A DNA stretch of 13,087 bases, taken from contig JAISDV010000136.1 of the NCBI GenBank assembly GCA_031264545.1, positions 1-13,087 on the forward strand, given 5' to 3'. This document shows, in pieces, positions 7,016 through 13,087 of the stretch; the stretch's first letter is position 1; each line of letters opens with the position of its first letter. The notes under the pieces were generated by a model, which saw only the letters and a program-made list of their open reading frames with translations, was not told the origin of the DNA and did not search any database. This stretch comes from Oscillospiraceae bacterium. GTDB lineage: Bacteria > Bacillota > Clostridia > Oscillospirales > Oscillospiraceae. The position numbers were made by a program, and so were the translations under genes.

Positions 7016-8535
7016 ATCACTCGCTTTTGATTGAAAACGAGAGCAAGCGGCTGAATATCCGCCTGCCGCTCCTCATTTGCTTCGCCATGTTCACCGCTTG
7101 GCAGATAGGGGTGTTCAGCTATTCCGGCGAGGCCCTCGCTGTGACGGGCAGGCTGCCCTTCGGCGTTGACGCGGGGAATTTTACGCCCCTTATTTCGCTC
7201 GGCTATCTCGTTTCCATCGCTTATATGCTCGCGCTTCCCCGGCGGATCGTGCAGGCGGAGCGGGTCATAGCGAGCGCCGCCCTGCTGTCGGCCCTGGCGC
7301 TCAACCTGCCGCTTTCGCACGAAACGCGGACGCGCGTCGAGCGGGCGCAGCTGTTCTGCTGCAGTGTTCTGGTCGGCTGTGAGACCGCGCTGATCGTCGG
7401 ACTTTTCAGCGAGCGGACCGCCGTCAAGCATTTGCTTGTCGCGTACGGGCTGATCTTCGCGATCGCCGGACTTATGCAAAATCAGTTTTTTGACGTGCCT
7501 TACCGGGTGTTTCAGTACTTCAACGTGGCCGCTATCGTATTGCAGCTGGTTTTCTATTTGAAGCTGCCCGCGAATGTCTGGCCGCGCTATGCGGAGAAAG
7601 ACACCGCCCCGGCTTTGACTTACCCGAAAAAGCTTTTCGCGGGGCTGCTCATTCTCTGTTTTTTGGGGAATATTCTGATCTCGTTCGGCCTTTCGGTGGC
7701 TGAAAGCGTCCCGCACGGCGTATTTGTTTTCGATTGCGCGTTCGCGCTGTCCGCCGTCGTCGGGTACGCGCTGTTCCGGCGCGCCGGTCTTCCGCCTCTG
7801 CGGTTCGTTTCCGTAACAGTGCTCGTGTCCGTGGTGGGCTTCATCCTCGCGATGGTCGCGCTGTATGTTCCGAAGCTGACGCTTTTCGCCTGCGCCCTGC
7901 TTGGGCCGGGCACCGCCGCCAACATTCTGATCCCCTATTACGGGGTGGTGATGAGCAAACGCTACCCCTCCCGGTTCATTGCCCCCGTTATGATCGGGAT
8001 TTCCTTTGCCGCGTCGGTCCTGCTGCTCTCGTGGCTGATCGAGGCGTTCCGGGAGAACGAGATCCTGCTCTACACGTTGTATATAGCCATCGCCGTGATC
8101 ATGGCGGTCGTATTCCTGATGCTGGAGCCGTATCTGCTGTACTCGTTCCGTGGAAGGTCCGCGCTCGCCGATTTGCTGGAGACCCGCAAGCCGGAAGCGG
8201 AGGACAATGAAACAAAGCGCCGCGAAACGGCGCCTGCGGGAAACGCGGACTCTTTCCCGGAAGCGCCGCAGAATATTCATATTTCGGAGAGCGCGCAGCG
8301 CGTTGCGTTGCGTTCCGTGGAAAAGCTGACGCACAAGGAGCTCGAAATTATGGAGCTGATGCTGCAGGGGTTTACGGCCGGCGATATAGCCCGGCAAACG
8401 GTCAACGCGGTCAGAACGATCAATACCCATCAATCGCGTATATACGCGAAGCTCCAAATACATAAAATATCGGAGCTTTTCGCGCTCGAAAGGCAATTGC
8501 GGGAGGAACAGGGCAAAACGAACGCGCTTTTATAA
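7012..8535 (+). CDS. Membrane-embedded LuxR-type transcriptional regulator (about 12 TM helices plus C-terminal GerE HTH)
   Basis: This 507-residue protein has about twelve hydrophobic helices (near 17-37, 57-76, 85-100, 113-132, 139-156, 167-185, 207-228, 236-255, 263-286, 288-312, 322-343 and 350-378), giving an MFS-like membrane sensor. A hydrophilic charged linker (about 380-437) leads to a LuxR/GerE DNA-binding domain at about 439-492 (LTHKELEIMELMLQGFTAGDIA, then VRTINTHQSRIYAKL). Similar 12-TM LuxR regulators are known in anaerobic gut Actinobacteria and Firmicutes, generally near genes they may control. There is no receiver or kinase domain, so it should work as a one-component system, binding a ligand at the membrane and DNA in the cytosol. 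The start overlaps the XRE stop, with AAAGGGG about eleven bases upstream. No clear terminator follows before the convergent gene. Confidence 0.88.
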   Translation: MNHSLLIENESKRLNIRLPLLICFAMFTAWQIGVFSYSGEALAVTGRLPFGVDAGNFTPLISLGYLVSIAYMLALPRRIVQAERVIASAALLSALALNLPLSHETRTRVERAQLFCCSVLVGCETALIVGLFSERTAVKHLLVAYGLIFAIAGLMQNQFFDVPYRVFQYFNVAAIVLQLVFYLKLPANVWPRYAEKDTAPALTYPKKLFAGLLILCFLGNILISFGLSVAESVPHGVFVFDCAFALSAVVGYALFRRAGLPPLRFVSVTVLVSVVGFILAMVALYVPKLTLFACALLGPGTAANILIPYYGVVMSKRYPSRFIAPVMIGISFAASVLLLSWLIEAFRENEILLYTLYIAIAVIMAVVFLMLEPYLLYSFRGRSALADLLETRKPEAEDNETKRRETAPAGNADSFPEAPQNIHISESAQRVALRSVEKLTHKELEIMELMLQGFTAGDIARQTVNAVRTINTHQSRIYAKLQIHKISELFALERQLREEQGKTNALL

Positions 8536-8645
8536 GGGCCTTGCCGCATTGATTGATAGAAAGCGCTTTTAAGAATTCAGGCGCTCCGTAACCGAATAGG
8601 CCGATTTGACCAATGTCTGGCCGTATATTGCGCGGGGATCGCATT

Positions 8646-9431
8646 TTATCCCGCCGGATGAACCAGGTCGCTGACCTCCAGCATATTTTCCCAGTAGCGT
8701 TTGGGCATATGGGTCATCCGGCATCGCGGATTTTCCCGGCCCTCGATCGCGATGGTGTTGTAGAACCGCTTCCACAGCGCCTGATACCGCACCTCGTTTT
8801 CTGAAATCTCGGGGAAGGCTACGTGGTCGATCCGGAGAAGCTCGGCCCTGCCGTTCCGGTAAACGAGCGCAGCCTTATGGGTCTTGTCGAAAATCATGAA
8901 CTGCTCCTGATGATACCGCAGGACGAAATGCCGCGCGATAAACGGCAGGACATAGTTTTTTGGCGTGATCACGGCGGTCAGCGCGCCGCCGACGTCGGAA
9001 AAGCGAACAAAGCCTTTCAACAGATGCGCCTCGCCCAGCAGGCGCTTTTCCGCGTTCAGAAGCGGCGCCACCGCGGCGTCGCCCAGCTTGGCGCACAGCG
9101 TTCCGCCCTCCCGGTAAGCCCGCAGAAGGAATTCCAGAAGCCGCAGCTCCTTCTCCGCGAGGCAGCTGCAAAATACCGTCGTCACAAGCTCCAGCGCACG
9201 GCCGGAGATTTTCAAAGGAATCGAGGCGCGCACCCGTTCCGCCTTCTCACGGTCCGCCGCAATAAAGCGCACCGCCATAAGCGCCGGCGGCGCGGCCTCG
9301 CCGCACAGGATGCCAAACGGAAGCTCTCGGGTGTAAACGCTTTCAAACACACAGCATAAAAAACCGTCAAAGCTTCCGTCGTAGGTATAAATGACGTCGG
9401 CGGGAACCGCTAAAGGCTTGACGCCAGACAT
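8646..9431 (-). CDS. TIGR03915-like DNA metabolism protein, partner of the radical-SAM protein
   Basis: The 261-residue product matches my memory of the TIGR03915 (DUF4130) family of probable DNA metabolism proteins. The start has YTYDGSFDGFLCCVFE. The C terminus has FPEISENEVRYQALWKRFYN followed by TIAIEGRENPRCR and MPKRYW. In the family this gene nearly always sits beside the radical-SAM partner, and in some bacteria it is fused to a uracil-DNA-glycosylase-like domain. Here the protein ends after the core, so no glycosylase domain is attached. The start lies 22 bases inside the end of the upstream gene, with GGAGG (9439-9443) before it, so translation is coupled. It is the last gene of the repressor/rSAM operon. 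The biochemical activity is unknown. Confidence 0.88.
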   Translation of the reverse strand: MSGVKPLAVPADVIYTYDGSFDGFLCCVFESVYTRELPFGILCGEAAPPALMAVRFIAADREKAERVRASIPLKISGRALELVTTVFCSCLAEKELRLLEFLLRAYREGGTLCAKLGDAAVAPLLNAEKRLLGEAHLLKGFVRFSDVGGALTAVITPKNYVLPFIARHFVLRYHQEQFMIFDKTHKAALVYRNGRAELLRIDHVAFPEISENEVRYQALWKRFYNTIAIEGRENPRCRMTHMPKRYWENMLEVSDLVHPAG

Positions 9432-10729
9432 AATACCGCCTCCTCCACAGCTTCGGCCACGGTCCCCACGTCCCGGGCAGTCGGCAGGGGCCGGATGCCG
9501 GGAGTATCCTGAAAAAGGGATATCTGCTCCGCTCCGAAGGCATAGACCGTCGAATCAATCAGCGCCCGGATGGCCGTCCGCTTATCCGGCCGCGTGTTCG
9601 GCGGCCAGTCGGATGTGCGGGTGAAGTACTGTGCCCGCTTCCAAACGACTCCGATACGCTTGAGCTCCGCAACTCCCAGGCGACCGTTCCTGCGCGCTGC
9701 CACGATACGCCGCGCGCTTGTCGGGCCGATGCCGGGCACGCGGAGCAGGGTCTCGGGCCCAGCGGCGTTCACATCCACGGGAAACCGATGCATATTATTG
9801 ATCGCCCAGTTGCACTTCGGGTCGAGATAAGGGTTGAAATTCGGCGTCTCAGGACTCAGGATTTCTTCCGCTCCGAAGCCGTACTGCCGCAGGAGCCAAT
9901 CGGCCTGGTAGAGCCGGTGCTCGCGCAGGAGCGGCGGCTTGACGTCTGGCGCGGGCAGGAGGGAATCCGCCACCGCGGGGATATATGCCGAGTAAAAGAC
10001 ACGCTTCAGCGCGTATTTGCCGTACATTGCGGCGGCAAGCGTGATGATCTGGTAATCTGTCTCAGGGCTTGCGCCGATGATCATCTGCGTCGCCTGCCCG
10101 GCCGGCGCGAATTGCGGCGCCTTTTTATAAACGACCAGCTCCTGCCGGTTCTGCTCGGTCTCCAGGCGGATCTGCTTCATAGGCGAGAAGATGGCTTCCC
10201 GCTTTTTATTCGGGGCGAGCAGGTTCAGGCTCCGCTCGCTCGGCAGCTCGACGTTGACGCTGAGCCGGTCTGCCAGAAGGCCGAGCCGGCGTACGAGCTC
10301 CGGAGCTGCGCCGGGAATGGTTTTCGCATGGATATAGCCCCGGAAATCATAGCGGCGGCGCAGAAGCTGCAGGGTCTGGATTATCCGCTCCATCGTATAA
10401 TCCGGACTTCGGATAACGCCGCTGGACAGGAAGAGGCCCTCGATATAGTTGCGCCTGTAAAATTCGACCGTCAGCCCGGCAAGCTCCTCCGGCGTGAAAG
10501 CCGTGCGGCGGCAGTCGTTGCTCGCCCGGTTTACGCAGTATTTGCAGTCGTAAACGCAATAGTTCGTCATCAGCACCTTCAGCAGGCTGACGCACCGGCC
10601 GTCGGCGGAAAAGGTGTGGCAGCAGCCGGCCATGACGGTTTTTCCGGGGCGGTCCGCGCCGGATGAGGTGCAGGCCGCGTCATATTTGGCGCCAGCGACC
10701 AGGATCGTCAGTTTTTCCATTAAATCCAT
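9410..10729 (-). CDS. TIGR03916-like putative DNA modification/repair radical-SAM protein
   Basis: This 439-residue protein carries the radical-SAM iron-sulfur motif C-x3-C-x2-C at Cys58, Cys62 and Cys65 (NYCVYDCKYC). Additional cysteines (C20, C36, C37 and C46) lie upstream. The central part is a TIM-barrel-like radical-SAM core (about 50-290). A helix-hairpin-helix motif at about 327-350 (LLRVPGIGPTSARRIVAARR) is typical of non-specific DNA binding. The combination fits TIGR03916, a putative DNA modification or repair radical-SAM family. The substrate is unknown. It starts 10 bp after the stop of the LexA-like repressor, with AAGGT as ribosome site, and overlaps the TIGR03915-like gene. An alternative start at Met4 is possible. 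Induction by DNA damage is a reasonable inference from the operon. Confidence 0.9.
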   Translation of the reverse strand: MDLMEKLTILVAGAKYDAACTSSGADRPGKTVMAGCCHTFSADGRCVSLLKVLMTNYCVYDCKYCVNRASNDCRRTAFTPEELAGLTVEFYRRNYIEGLFLSSGVIRSPDYTMERIIQTLQLLRRRYDFRGYIHAKTIPGAAPELVRRLGLLADRLSVNVELPSERSLNLLAPNKKREAIFSPMKQIRLETEQNRQELVVYKKAPQFAPAGQATQMIIGASPETDYQIITLAAAMYGKYALKRVFYSAYIPAVADSLLPAPDVKPPLLREHRLYQADWLLRQYGFGAEEILSPETPNFNPYLDPKCNWAINNMHRFPVDVNAAGPETLLRVPGIGPTSARRIVAARRNGRLGVAELKRIGVVWKRAQYFTRTSDWPPNTRPDKRTAIRALIDSTVYAFGAEQISLFQDTPGIRPLPTARDVGTVAEAVEEAVLCLASSL

Positions 10730-10739
10730 CGCTTTTACC

Positions 10740-11336
10740 TTACCAACTCGCCCGAGTCTCCACGACCTTGCCGAAAATCATCAGCCGCTCCAGCTCACGC
10801 CCGCGGAGCGTGAGGCTTTTGTACGCGTCGTTAAACGGAACGAGTGTGACCGCCCCGTTTGAACAGTAATATTTTTTCAGCGTGGCCTCGCCGTCCCCGT
10901 AAATGACTACGCCGAGATCGCCGTTCTGCAGGCCGGACTGGAGACGGACGAGGGCGAGATCGCCCTCACGGATATACGGGGCCATTGAGTCGCCTTTTAC
11001 AACCAGATAACGGTATCCCTCCGCGTCCTTCACTTCGGCAAACGCATAGCCCAGATCCTCTTCAAGCGCGAGGGCGTCGTACCCGGCCTTTACGGCGCCG
11101 ATGATCCGTACGCGCGAAGCCGGTCCCATTGCGGTGAAAGTATCCGGCATGTCGAGCAGGTAATCCGTCGTAACACTGAAAAATTCCGCAATGCGGGAAA
11201 CGGTCTCCGTCTCCGGCAGCGCGCGCCCGGATTCCCACTTTGCGATTGCCTGCTGTGTCACGCCGAAGCGGGCGGCAAGCTCCCCCTGGGTGAGTGCGCG
11301 GCTCTTTCGAAGCTGCTTGAGTTTTTTTGATAGCAT
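10740..11336 (-). CDS. LexA-like XRE/S24 autoproteolytic repressor
   Basis: The 198-residue protein has an XRE helix-turn-helix at residues 5-58 (LRKSRALTQGELAARFGVTQ, then AIAKWESGR). A peptidase S24/LexA-type C-terminal domain follows. An Ala84-Gly85 pair in AVKAGYDA fits the self-cleavage site. Ser117 in GDSMAP and Lys154 in GEATLKKY fit the catalytic Ser-Lys dyad. Such proteins repress promoters until RecA-stimulated self-cleavage after DNA damage. The start at 11336 is chosen because GAGGTG (11343-11348) precedes it. A longer open frame to 11573 has no coding character and would swallow the promoter. It is the first gene of an operon with the radical-SAM and TIGR03915-like genes, and its own promoter holds a palindrome that it probably binds. 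Confidence 0.9.
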   Translation of the reverse strand: MLSKKLKQLRKSRALTQGELAARFGVTQQAIAKWESGRALPETETVSRIAEFFSVTTDYLLDMPDTFTAMGPASRVRIIGAVKAGYDALALEEDLGYAFAEVKDAEGYRYLVVKGDSMAPYIREGDLALVRLQSGLQNGDLGVVIYGDGEATLKKYYCSNGAVTLVPFNDAYKSLTLRGRELERLMIFGKVVETRASW

Positions 11337-11354
11337 GGGTTTCACCTCACAGAC

Positions 11355-11383
11355 ATAATACAACCTATAGTTGTATTTGTAAA
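11355..11383 (-). promoter_or_regulatory. Promoter of the repressor/rSAM operon
   Basis: On the minus strand TTTACA (11378-11383), 17 bases and TATTAT (11355-11360) form a good sigma-A promoter. The predicted start is a few bases before the ribosome site, giving a very short leader. The spacer is filled by the operator palindrome. Confidence 0.75.
11357..11377. promoter_or_regulatory. 21-bp perfect operator palindrome in the promoter spacer
   Basis: AATACAAC, centre CTATA, GTTGTATT has 8-bp perfect arms. It spans the promoter spacer and overlaps the -10 box. A repressor bound here would block RNA polymerase, the usual arrangement for autoregulation by LexA/cI-like S24 repressors. The binding protein is inferred from adjacency. 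Confidence 0.7.
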
Positions 11384-11414
11384 GCACTTTTTTCGCGGTG
11401 CGCACATGCGCGTA

Positions 11415-11441
11415 AAAAATAGTTTTACAAAAACTATTTTT
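11415..11441. repeat. AT-rich 12-bp perfect inverted repeat upstream of the repressor promoter
   Basis: AAAAATAGTTTT (11415-11426) and AAAACTATTTTT (11430-11441) are perfectly complementary around ACA. It starts about 32 bases upstream of the -35 box. It could be an auxiliary operator or UP-like element. A terminator is less likely because the stem is nearly all A/T. It shares only the short core TAGTT with the spacer operator. Confidence 0.45.
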
Positions 11442-11710
11442 ATCCATTTTTCCGCGGGAAAAGCGCGGCATTACCTGCTCTGAGGCGCTTCGTTCATCCT
11501 CAAGCTCCGGTGCCGTCGTCTCAATTTTCGGGCTCGGAGGCGCAATTTCTCCGCTGGCGCTGTTTGGCCGCAAAAAGACGTGGATTATTTATGTGGAAGC
11601 ATGCATCTTTTTATGCTATGCTGTTATTGCAGGCATATTGGGAACGCGAGCTGTGCACACGACTGACCGGAATGCTTGCTTTGAACGATCATACAATTGG
11701 CGGAATGGAA
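11442..11710. other. Interval without a supported gene; possible decayed membrane ORF
   Basis: No complete gene is supported here. One plus-strand frame stays open from about 11416 and reads like a membrane segment between about 11512 and 11650 (VVSIFGLGGAISPLALFG, then TWIIYVEACIFLCYAVIAGI). It has no convincing start codon or ribosome site, and it runs on out of frame into the next gene with loss of coding character. It may be a remnant, or a chance opening in GC-rich DNA. No clear promoter for the gene at 11711 is seen. Confidence 0.3.
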
Positions 11711-12097
11711 ATGAAGAAACGTTTTTTATCAAAATCGCCGTCCGTAACACTGGCAATATTTTTATTGTTTTTTGGCGGTTTTTATCTTTTGATCCAATTA
11801 TGCGGATATACCTTTGTTCCGGTCAACAGCTATGTGACAAACCTTATCTCCGCTGTCATCATCGTTTGGGTCACCGTAAGAAGATTTAAGAATAAAAACG
11901 AAAAGACGAAAGCAGCGATCGTCTGCACCGTGCTTTTGCCGTTGATTGCCGTTTTCTTTGTGACAGCAAAAGGATTTGTGACGGATTTAAGCAACGCAGG
12001 CACTTTTCTTTATGTCGCACATAGCGGCCTCACGCTGGTATGCGGTATGGTGCTATTCTTTTTAGGTCAATACGGCAAAAGCGTTAAAATCGGATGA
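11711..12097 (+). CDS. Small four-helix membrane protein, function unknown
   Basis: The 128-residue product starts MKKRFLSK and has about four hydrophobic helices (near 12-32, 42-56, 68-84 and 98-120). The basic loop RRFKNKNEKTK lies between the second and third. I do not recognise a family. The ATG at 11711 is preferred because GGCGG (11699-11703) lies seven bases upstream. An in-frame ATG two codons earlier is too close to that site. The DNA is visibly more AT-rich than the genes to the left, suggesting a different origin. The last few codons run into sequence that reads, in another frame, as the start of the transposase remnant. The natural C terminus may therefore have been altered by insertion of the IS. 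Confidence 0.6.
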   Translation: MKKRFLSKSPSVTLAIFLLFFGGFYLLIQLCGYTFVPVNSYVTNLISAVIIVWVTVRRFKNKNEKTKAAIVCTVLLPLIAVFFVTAKGFVTDLSNAGTFLYVAHSGLTLVCGMVLFFLGQYGKSVKIG

Positions 12098-12611
12098 GCG
12101 ATCCAAAACGAAGAAGTTCAAGAGCAACATGGCACTCAGGGAAAACATGCCCTATGACTCGGAGCTGGACGAATATACCTGCCAGGCTGGGAAGAAACTC
12201 AGGGTGGCCTATGTCGGCAAGCGGAAAAGCAAGTCCGGTTTTGAGAGCGAGATCACCTGCTACGCGTGCGAAGATTGCGCAGGCTGCCCGCACAAAAAGA
12301 ACTGCACCAGGTCAAAGGGCAACAGGGCACTTCAGGTCTCATAAAAGTTCATTGAGCAACGCCGGCAATCGCTGCAGCGCATCACCAGCGAAAAGGGTAT
12401 CTTGCTTCGGGTGAACCATTCCATTCAGTCGGAGGGCGCCTTTGGGGTCATCAAGCAGGATTACGGGTTCCGGCAGTTCTTGCTTCGGGGCAGCAAAAAG
12501 GTTTTGACGGAAATCCTCCTGATAGCCATGGCCTACAATATCAATAAACTCCATAACAAAATTCAGCAAAACCGCACCGGAAGACAGTTGTTCGAAAAAC
12601 TTACCGCTTAA
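12093..12611 (+). pseudogene. IS1182-type transposase, C-terminal remnant with in-frame stop
   Basis: A single reading frame from about 12093 to 12611 encodes the C-terminal third of an IS1182-like DDE transposase. It is interrupted by one TAA at 12342-12344. Before the stop lies KKFKSNMALRENMPYDSELD, then the cysteine-rich segment CYACEDCAGCPHKKNC. After the stop, in the same frame, comes IQSEGAFGVIKQDYGFRQFL, which contains the expected last catalytic Glu, then LLIAMAYNINKLHNK and a normal-looking end QLFEKLTA. The N-terminal part with the two catalytic aspartates is absent, so the element cannot encode an active enzyme. The first recognisable codons overlap the end of the preceding membrane gene, marking the junction near 12090. 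Confidence 0.85.
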
Positions 12612-12977
12612 CTGACAGAAAAACTGAATAGGACTACTCCGTTTGGCAGACTTTTAGCCGGTCGTCTGATTCGTGTTTCTCTTTTTCCTCAATTGACGCT
12701 AAAAAAATTCGTTCCTGCCTCTTTTTGTTCATGAAATCGCGGCCGTAGCATCTTTCCCTTTTGCTACAGCCCCTTCTTGCGAGTCAATATAAAATGCGCC
12801 GCGTTGTTTACATCATCACTTCCCGGTGGTATACCACTTCCCGGCTATAATTCCGGAAGAAGGCTTGTCCGCTGGATACCTATGAAAAAACATCCTTTCG
12901 CTTGGTCCGTTAAAAAACTGATAAAGCGAAGGGAGCTTTTTTCCCGCTGAAAGCGTATGTCCCATGAGCCGCCACGC
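12612..12977. other. Gene-free interval: presumed IS end and flanking DNA
   Basis: No protein gene is supported. A hairpin of GGCCGTAGCA (12741-12750) and TGCTACAGCC (12762-12771), with one mismatch, is followed by CC. Its outward motif GGGGCTGTAGCA on the minus strand resembles an insertion-sequence end, so the remnant IS may end near 12773. Further right, a 10-bp direct repeat CACTTCCCGG occurs at 12817-12826 and 12835-12844, and between them lies the 12-bp perfect palindrome GTGGTATACCAC (12826-12837). A weak dyad of CCTTTCGCTT and AAGCGAAGGG lies near 12894-12933. Their roles are unknown. Confidence 0.4.
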
Positions 12978-13085
12978 TTATCTCCAGCAAGCGATTCTTC
13001 TTTGCGCTTTCGTGATGATAAAGTCGAAGAGTCCGGCCTTGGCATCCGCGATCATCCGATTGAAGCTATCCCGCTTTTTTGTACT
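12978..13085 (-). pseudogene. Truncated serine recombinase catalytic domain, runs off the window
   Basis: On the minus strand, entering from the right edge, the frame reads STKKRDSFNRMIADAKAG and then LFDFIITK. This is characteristic of large serine recombinases just before the usual SRFARN segment. After the Lys codon at 13008-13010 the similarity stops abruptly. The frame continues with AQRRIACWR and ends at TAA (12978-12980). The N terminus with the catalytic serine should lie beyond the window. Resolvase, integrase and transposon-type members cannot be separated from this piece. It appears broken by deletion or insertion, and not by a simple frameshift, because no continuation is seen in the other frames. 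Confidence 0.75.
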
Positions 13086-13087
13086 TG

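Noticed and set aside
6868..8496. 542-aa minus-strand open frame opposite the LuxR-type gene
   Set aside because: It is longer than the real gene but rich in Arg, Gln, His and Glu with no domain. The plus strand has 12 TM helices and a LuxR HTH, a ribosome site and coupling to the XRE gene.
8823..9359. 178-aa plus-strand open frame
   Set aside because: Antisense to the TIGR03915-like gene, with a basic, low-complexity product.
9788..10666. 292-aa plus-strand open frame
   Set aside because: Antisense to the radical-SAM gene, whose Cys motif and HhH are unambiguous.
11337..11573. N-terminal extension of the S24 repressor by 79 residues
   Set aside because: The extension would cover the promoter and operator, lacks coding character, and the ATG at 11336 has a good ribosome site right before the HTH domain.
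12845..13045. 66-aa minus-strand frame near the right edge
   Set aside because: It overlaps the recombinase-like segment in another frame, has no ribosome site and shows no family features.

Overview
The window looks like chromosomal DNA of a GC-rich, Gram-positive, anaerobic Clostridia-type bacterium. The inference rests on strong AGGAGG-type ribosome binding sites, two secreted proteins with C-terminal S-layer homology (SLH) triplets and Listeria/Bacteroides-type repeats, a LexA/XRE-type repressor, and a radical-SAM gene pair common in Clostridia. No rRNA, tRNA or CRISPR array is visible, so the placement is by gene content only.

Left part (1-6280). A small polytopic membrane protein of unknown function (204-710, +) is followed by a cluster of perfect hairpins (851-937). 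Part of that cluster can terminate the two-gene SLH unit arriving on the minus strand. That unit runs from 6280 to 960: a 636-aa protein with two Ig-like repeats, then a 1101-aa protein with a CBM9/DOMON-like region, a GLUG-type beta-helix and two kinds of bacterial repeat. Both carry a signal peptide and three SLH repeats and should be exported and held on the cell wall.

Middle (6281-8535). A 411-bp divergent control region contains a near-perfect 46-bp palindrome and a textbook sigma-A promoter (TTGAAT-17-TATAAT). The promoter drives a short XRE-type regulator (6692-7015), which overlaps by 4 nt (ATGA) a 507-aa protein with about 12 membrane helices and a C-terminal LuxR/GerE DNA-binding domain. 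The arrangement suggests a membrane-embedded one-component sensor controlling the divergent surface proteins. This is the best candidate here for a poorly described system.

Right-centre (8646-11336, minus). A compact operon encodes a LexA-like S24 autoproteolytic repressor, a TIGR03916-like radical-SAM protein with a C-terminal helix-hairpin-helix, and its usual partner of the TIGR03915 family. A 21-bp perfect palindrome fills the spacer of the repressor's promoter (TTTACA-17-TATTAT), so the operon is probably autoregulated and DNA-damage inducible.

Right end (11337-13087). This part looks like degraded mobile DNA. It has a small, more AT-rich membrane protein (11711-12097), the C-terminal remnant of an IS1182-type transposase with an in-frame stop (about 12093-12611), and at the edge the broken catalytic domain of a serine recombinase (13085-12978, minus). 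An integrated element or its scar may therefore continue beyond the window.
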